A stretch of DNA of 53,857 bases, taken from contig FWWN02000167.1 of NCBI GenBank assembly GCA_900175165.2, positions 1-53,857 of the forward strand, given 5' to 3'. A program made the position numbers and the translations under genes. The notes beneath the pieces are model-generated. The model was not told where the DNA came from, made no database searches, and saw nothing but the letters and a program-made list of their open reading frames with translations. Below are positions 51,259 to 53,857 of the stretch, piece after piece; position 1 is the stretch's first letter, and each line of letters begins with the position of its first letter. Origin of the DNA: Rhizomucor pusillus. Its lineage: Eukaryota > Mucoromycota > Mucoromycetes > Mucorales > Lichtheimiaceae.

Positions 51259-53857
51259 AGCTAAAAGTAGGAACGGGAGGTAGAGACAAGAAATAGAAGA
51301 GAAAAAGAAGGGAAATGGTTCAGTCCAAGATGTGGTTCATAAAATGCCTTTAATGTTGTTAGGATTTGCATGTGAAACTCGACTCCCAATGAAAATTTGT
51401 TGTCAACTCGTTATTTTCTTTTTCAGCCAGCCAGCTGCTCAGTGAATGGCGGTTATCTACACGAGGTCCTAGGAACCTGAATGCTGTGAGATGGATCGAA
51501 TGCTCACCTTTTCTCTTTTTAATTCGAACAATCCACAATTTCTGCTTGTAGCAACTTGATCCAATTTATCAGGAGCTTTGCGCACGCCATCATGATTTGC
51601 CTACTAGCTCGGAGGATCACTTCCGCTGATAAATAGCAACAAAGTATACTCATTACACCACGGGCTATATATATACTTCACTTTATTCTGTACAGTAGCT
51701 TCTTGCACGTGGAAGTAAGATGATAGCGTCCCGTGTCCATCGTCGGTCAACGTCAAGCTGGAATGTTCCTCGATCGGCCCCCAAACAAAAAACTTGATCA
51801 TGAGGACAACGATGACCAGGGGGTATCGTTATATACATCTAGATGCATACCTGCATGTCCGGCGACAAGTAGTATCGATCTATATTCTTCTACATTGTCG
51901 TTGTAATATCAACAGGTAAATTTAGCACTACAGAAAAGGTCACAGAGCACGGCGGCGACGAATCAGCTTACAGAACCCGGCCATCGGCTCGCTGTTATGG
52001 CTGGCACTTAGTGCGCGATGACACAGACCACCTTTTTTGGCTTGGATTTGGGAAACGGGTCCCGACTGGCGTTTGTTGGGGACCGACGGTCCATTTGTTT
52101 TCAACACGGACCAAGTTATAGATACATTGTTAATGTACGGTGTTTTCCTTGATACCCAACGCTAGTTTTAGGACACTGGTCAAAGCAAGATTATCTGAGT
52201 CAGACACGTAGCTCAGACGATAAATATAGTCGGTATCCTACGAAAGCCGTGGATTGGTGCCGAACACCACGCATAATGAAATTCAAAGTTGACTCCGATG
52301 GACTATTGATGACACGTGATAAAGAAAGACGCACAGCTGCAGCCATACACATGGATTTCGGTCTTCTAGATCCTAATTCGTCCAATTTTCTGGATGCACG
52401 GTCACCTTGAAATAAATAAATGATTCCTTCGTATTATATGGTCATATAGCACATACGATATTGACTGCAACTGTTGATCAGATCGCATTTTTTTATCAGA
52501 TTTACAGATACAGTGAAGCCACAACTTTCCTATCAATCCTAAAAAGGAATCTTGACTAACAATGCTTGGGTGAGCAGCTCTTTGCAAAGTGAATCATAGT
52601 TTCCTGTTTAAGTTCGGCTAAAGCTCTTGAGAAATTTGACATTGGATCTCACCGTTACACAAACTAAGACGATACACAAATGTTTGCGTCTGTGGGACTT
52701 GTCTTTAATAGGTTTTAATGGGTCCATTTGAGGACTTGCGCGCAAATTGCACATTGTATCTCCTAAACTTGCATCATGTCCAGATGCTTTTGTAAAGGCA
52801 AAATGTGAACAGCTTGAACCGAAGTATTGCTTCAGTGGAAACCTGAAGCGTGAAGCGACTACAGCCTTTCACTTTACATAGTTACGAGCTCGCATTGGTT
52901 CACTGCTCATAAAACCAAACTTTTGTCCATTGAAAGCAATGTATAGCTGGCGTCTATAAGTCACAGATGATCAAAGAAGACAAAGATAGCGATAGCAAAA
53001 TAAACTGAGAAAGGGTAGAAAAAGCGAAAGGAGATATGTAGAAAAGTACCACTTTAAGCCAAATAAATGCTATCAGCAGCTTGGACCGCTGGCTAGAAAA
53101 ATGCATAAAATTCATTGCTGCTGCTGTAGGTAGCAGAAAAACATATAGTGAGGAACGCAGAAACGAGGGAGAAGATATGGTGGTCGCAGAAAAGCAGCCA
53201 TGAATACATTTTGCTCTAGAACCTTATACTTATATATTTTTCGAATGGCATAGAATGCCACGGCTAAAACAGAGAACGCTTTCATCGACCTCAATCGTTG
53301 CAAAGATCCACAGTATAGGCTAATGATATTGAAAAAACAAGATCTTGCGCATGGTGATTCCACCATATTTCCATCAGCACTGATCCGAGATGTAACAAAG
53401 ATAAGCTGAAGACACAAGATCTCTAAACGGAATGGTCAAGACAAATGCCCTGACTGAGAATATTTTTCGTCCGCTACATCGTTGTAGCTGGGACGGATGG
53501 GGTGGTTGTTGGTACATACTCGATACTATTTTGATACTCTTTGTAGTATCCTACTCCAGTCTGCTCGAAACTTTGATAGTTTCAATGTTGTACTTATAAG
53601 AATCAGCTTATCGTGAAACCCCAGGCTTGTATCTTTGTATGGATGATGGAGAATACCTGTGAGGCGAAGCATATTACTTCGCTGGGAAAGTTGCACAGAT
53701 AAGCATCATGGGGTCATACAATGCAGAAATCCTACACTCTTTTCCAAAAGCAAAGTCTTTCTCAGCAAATTTCGAAGTCGCATGTTCACAAAAATAAAAT
53801 TCGTAGTTACCCAAAAGTCTTTGCGTGCGCTGACAAATCAGATGTCGCATGCCCAGA
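51259..53857. other. 2.6-kb right end without a supported gene
   Basis: Beyond the MIT-gene promoter the window ends in AT-rich DNA with only short frames on both strands (for example 53112-53417 minus, 101 codons, hydrophobic and without motif). No tRNA, rRNA or repeat was recognised. A gene truncated by the window end is possible but not visible. Confidence 0.45.

Noticed and set aside
1..53857. CRISPR array, prophage, bacterial operons or a secondary-metabolite cluster
   Set aside because: No direct-repeat array, no phage genes and no PKS, NRPS or terpene synthase were seen; the content is ordinary fungal chromosome.

Overview
The window is nuclear DNA from a filamentous fungus. It contains spliced genes with mostly 45-100 nt GT-AG introns, no bacterial operons and single-copy eukaryotic housekeeping genes. 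Short-intron gene structure, an arrestin/Rsp5-type trafficking toolkit, an SAM+RA+kinase MAPKKK and an isopentenyl phosphate kinase suggest an early-diverging lineage, most likely Mucoromycota (Mucorales-like). That placement is inference; no rRNA or marker locus is present.

Layout, left to right. 0.3-3.4 kb (+): ESCRT-III subunit SNF7, then a long-chain-base (sphingosine) kinase. 3.4-5.3 kb: gene-poor DNA with a decayed mobile-element tail; a second inverted copy of that tail lies at 14.7 kb. 5.4-7.4 kb (-): a 592-aa nuclear-type protein whose C-terminal helical domain resembles the AF4/FMR2 (AFF4) C-terminal domain. 8.5-9.9 kb: an unknown small protein (+) and a Yippee protein (-), with stop codons 18 bp apart. 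11.5-16 kb: HSL-type alpha/beta hydrolase (+), 5-formyl-THF cyclo-ligase (-), Ubc1-class E2 without a UBA domain (-). 17-18.6 kb (+): alpha-arrestin ending in a PPxY motif. 19.6-20.5 kb (-): a broken gene abutting the promoter of a homeobox gene (20.6-22.2 kb, +). 22.5-25.8 kb (-): a 75-aa-class small protein, replication factor C subunit RFC3, and a hypothetical protein. 26.6-27.5 kb (-): a doubtful multi-exon gene. 28-30.6 kb (-): PP2A B''-type regulatory subunit with an apparent frameshift. 31.1-32.2 kb (+): EMC2. 32.8-33.8 kb (-): isopentenyl phosphate kinase. 36.2-37.1 kb (+): unknown membrane protein. 37.4-37.6 kb (-): a tiny spliced gene. 38.5-39.8 kb (-): phosphoserine aminotransferase, with two Gcn4-type sites upstream. 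41-44.7 kb (+): MAPKKK. 44.9-47 kb (-): RNA exonuclease REX3, divergent from TAPT1 (47.1-49.5 kb, +). 49.7-51.3 kb (-): MIT-domain protein. 51.3-53.9 kb: no gene that can be supported.

The genes are unrelated housekeeping and regulatory loci rather than a cluster. A loose membrane-traffic/ubiquitin theme exists (SNF7, Ubc1-type E2, PPxY alpha-arrestin, PPxY MIT protein), but they are not adjacent and I would not call it a functional unit. I did not find an undescribed defence or mobile system. The best leads are the AFF-like scaffold, the isopentenyl phosphate kinase, the dispersed element tail, and the frames interrupted by single UGA codons. Splice sites were placed by hand from GT/GC-AG signals and frame continuity; all homology statements come from recognition of family motifs, not from searches.
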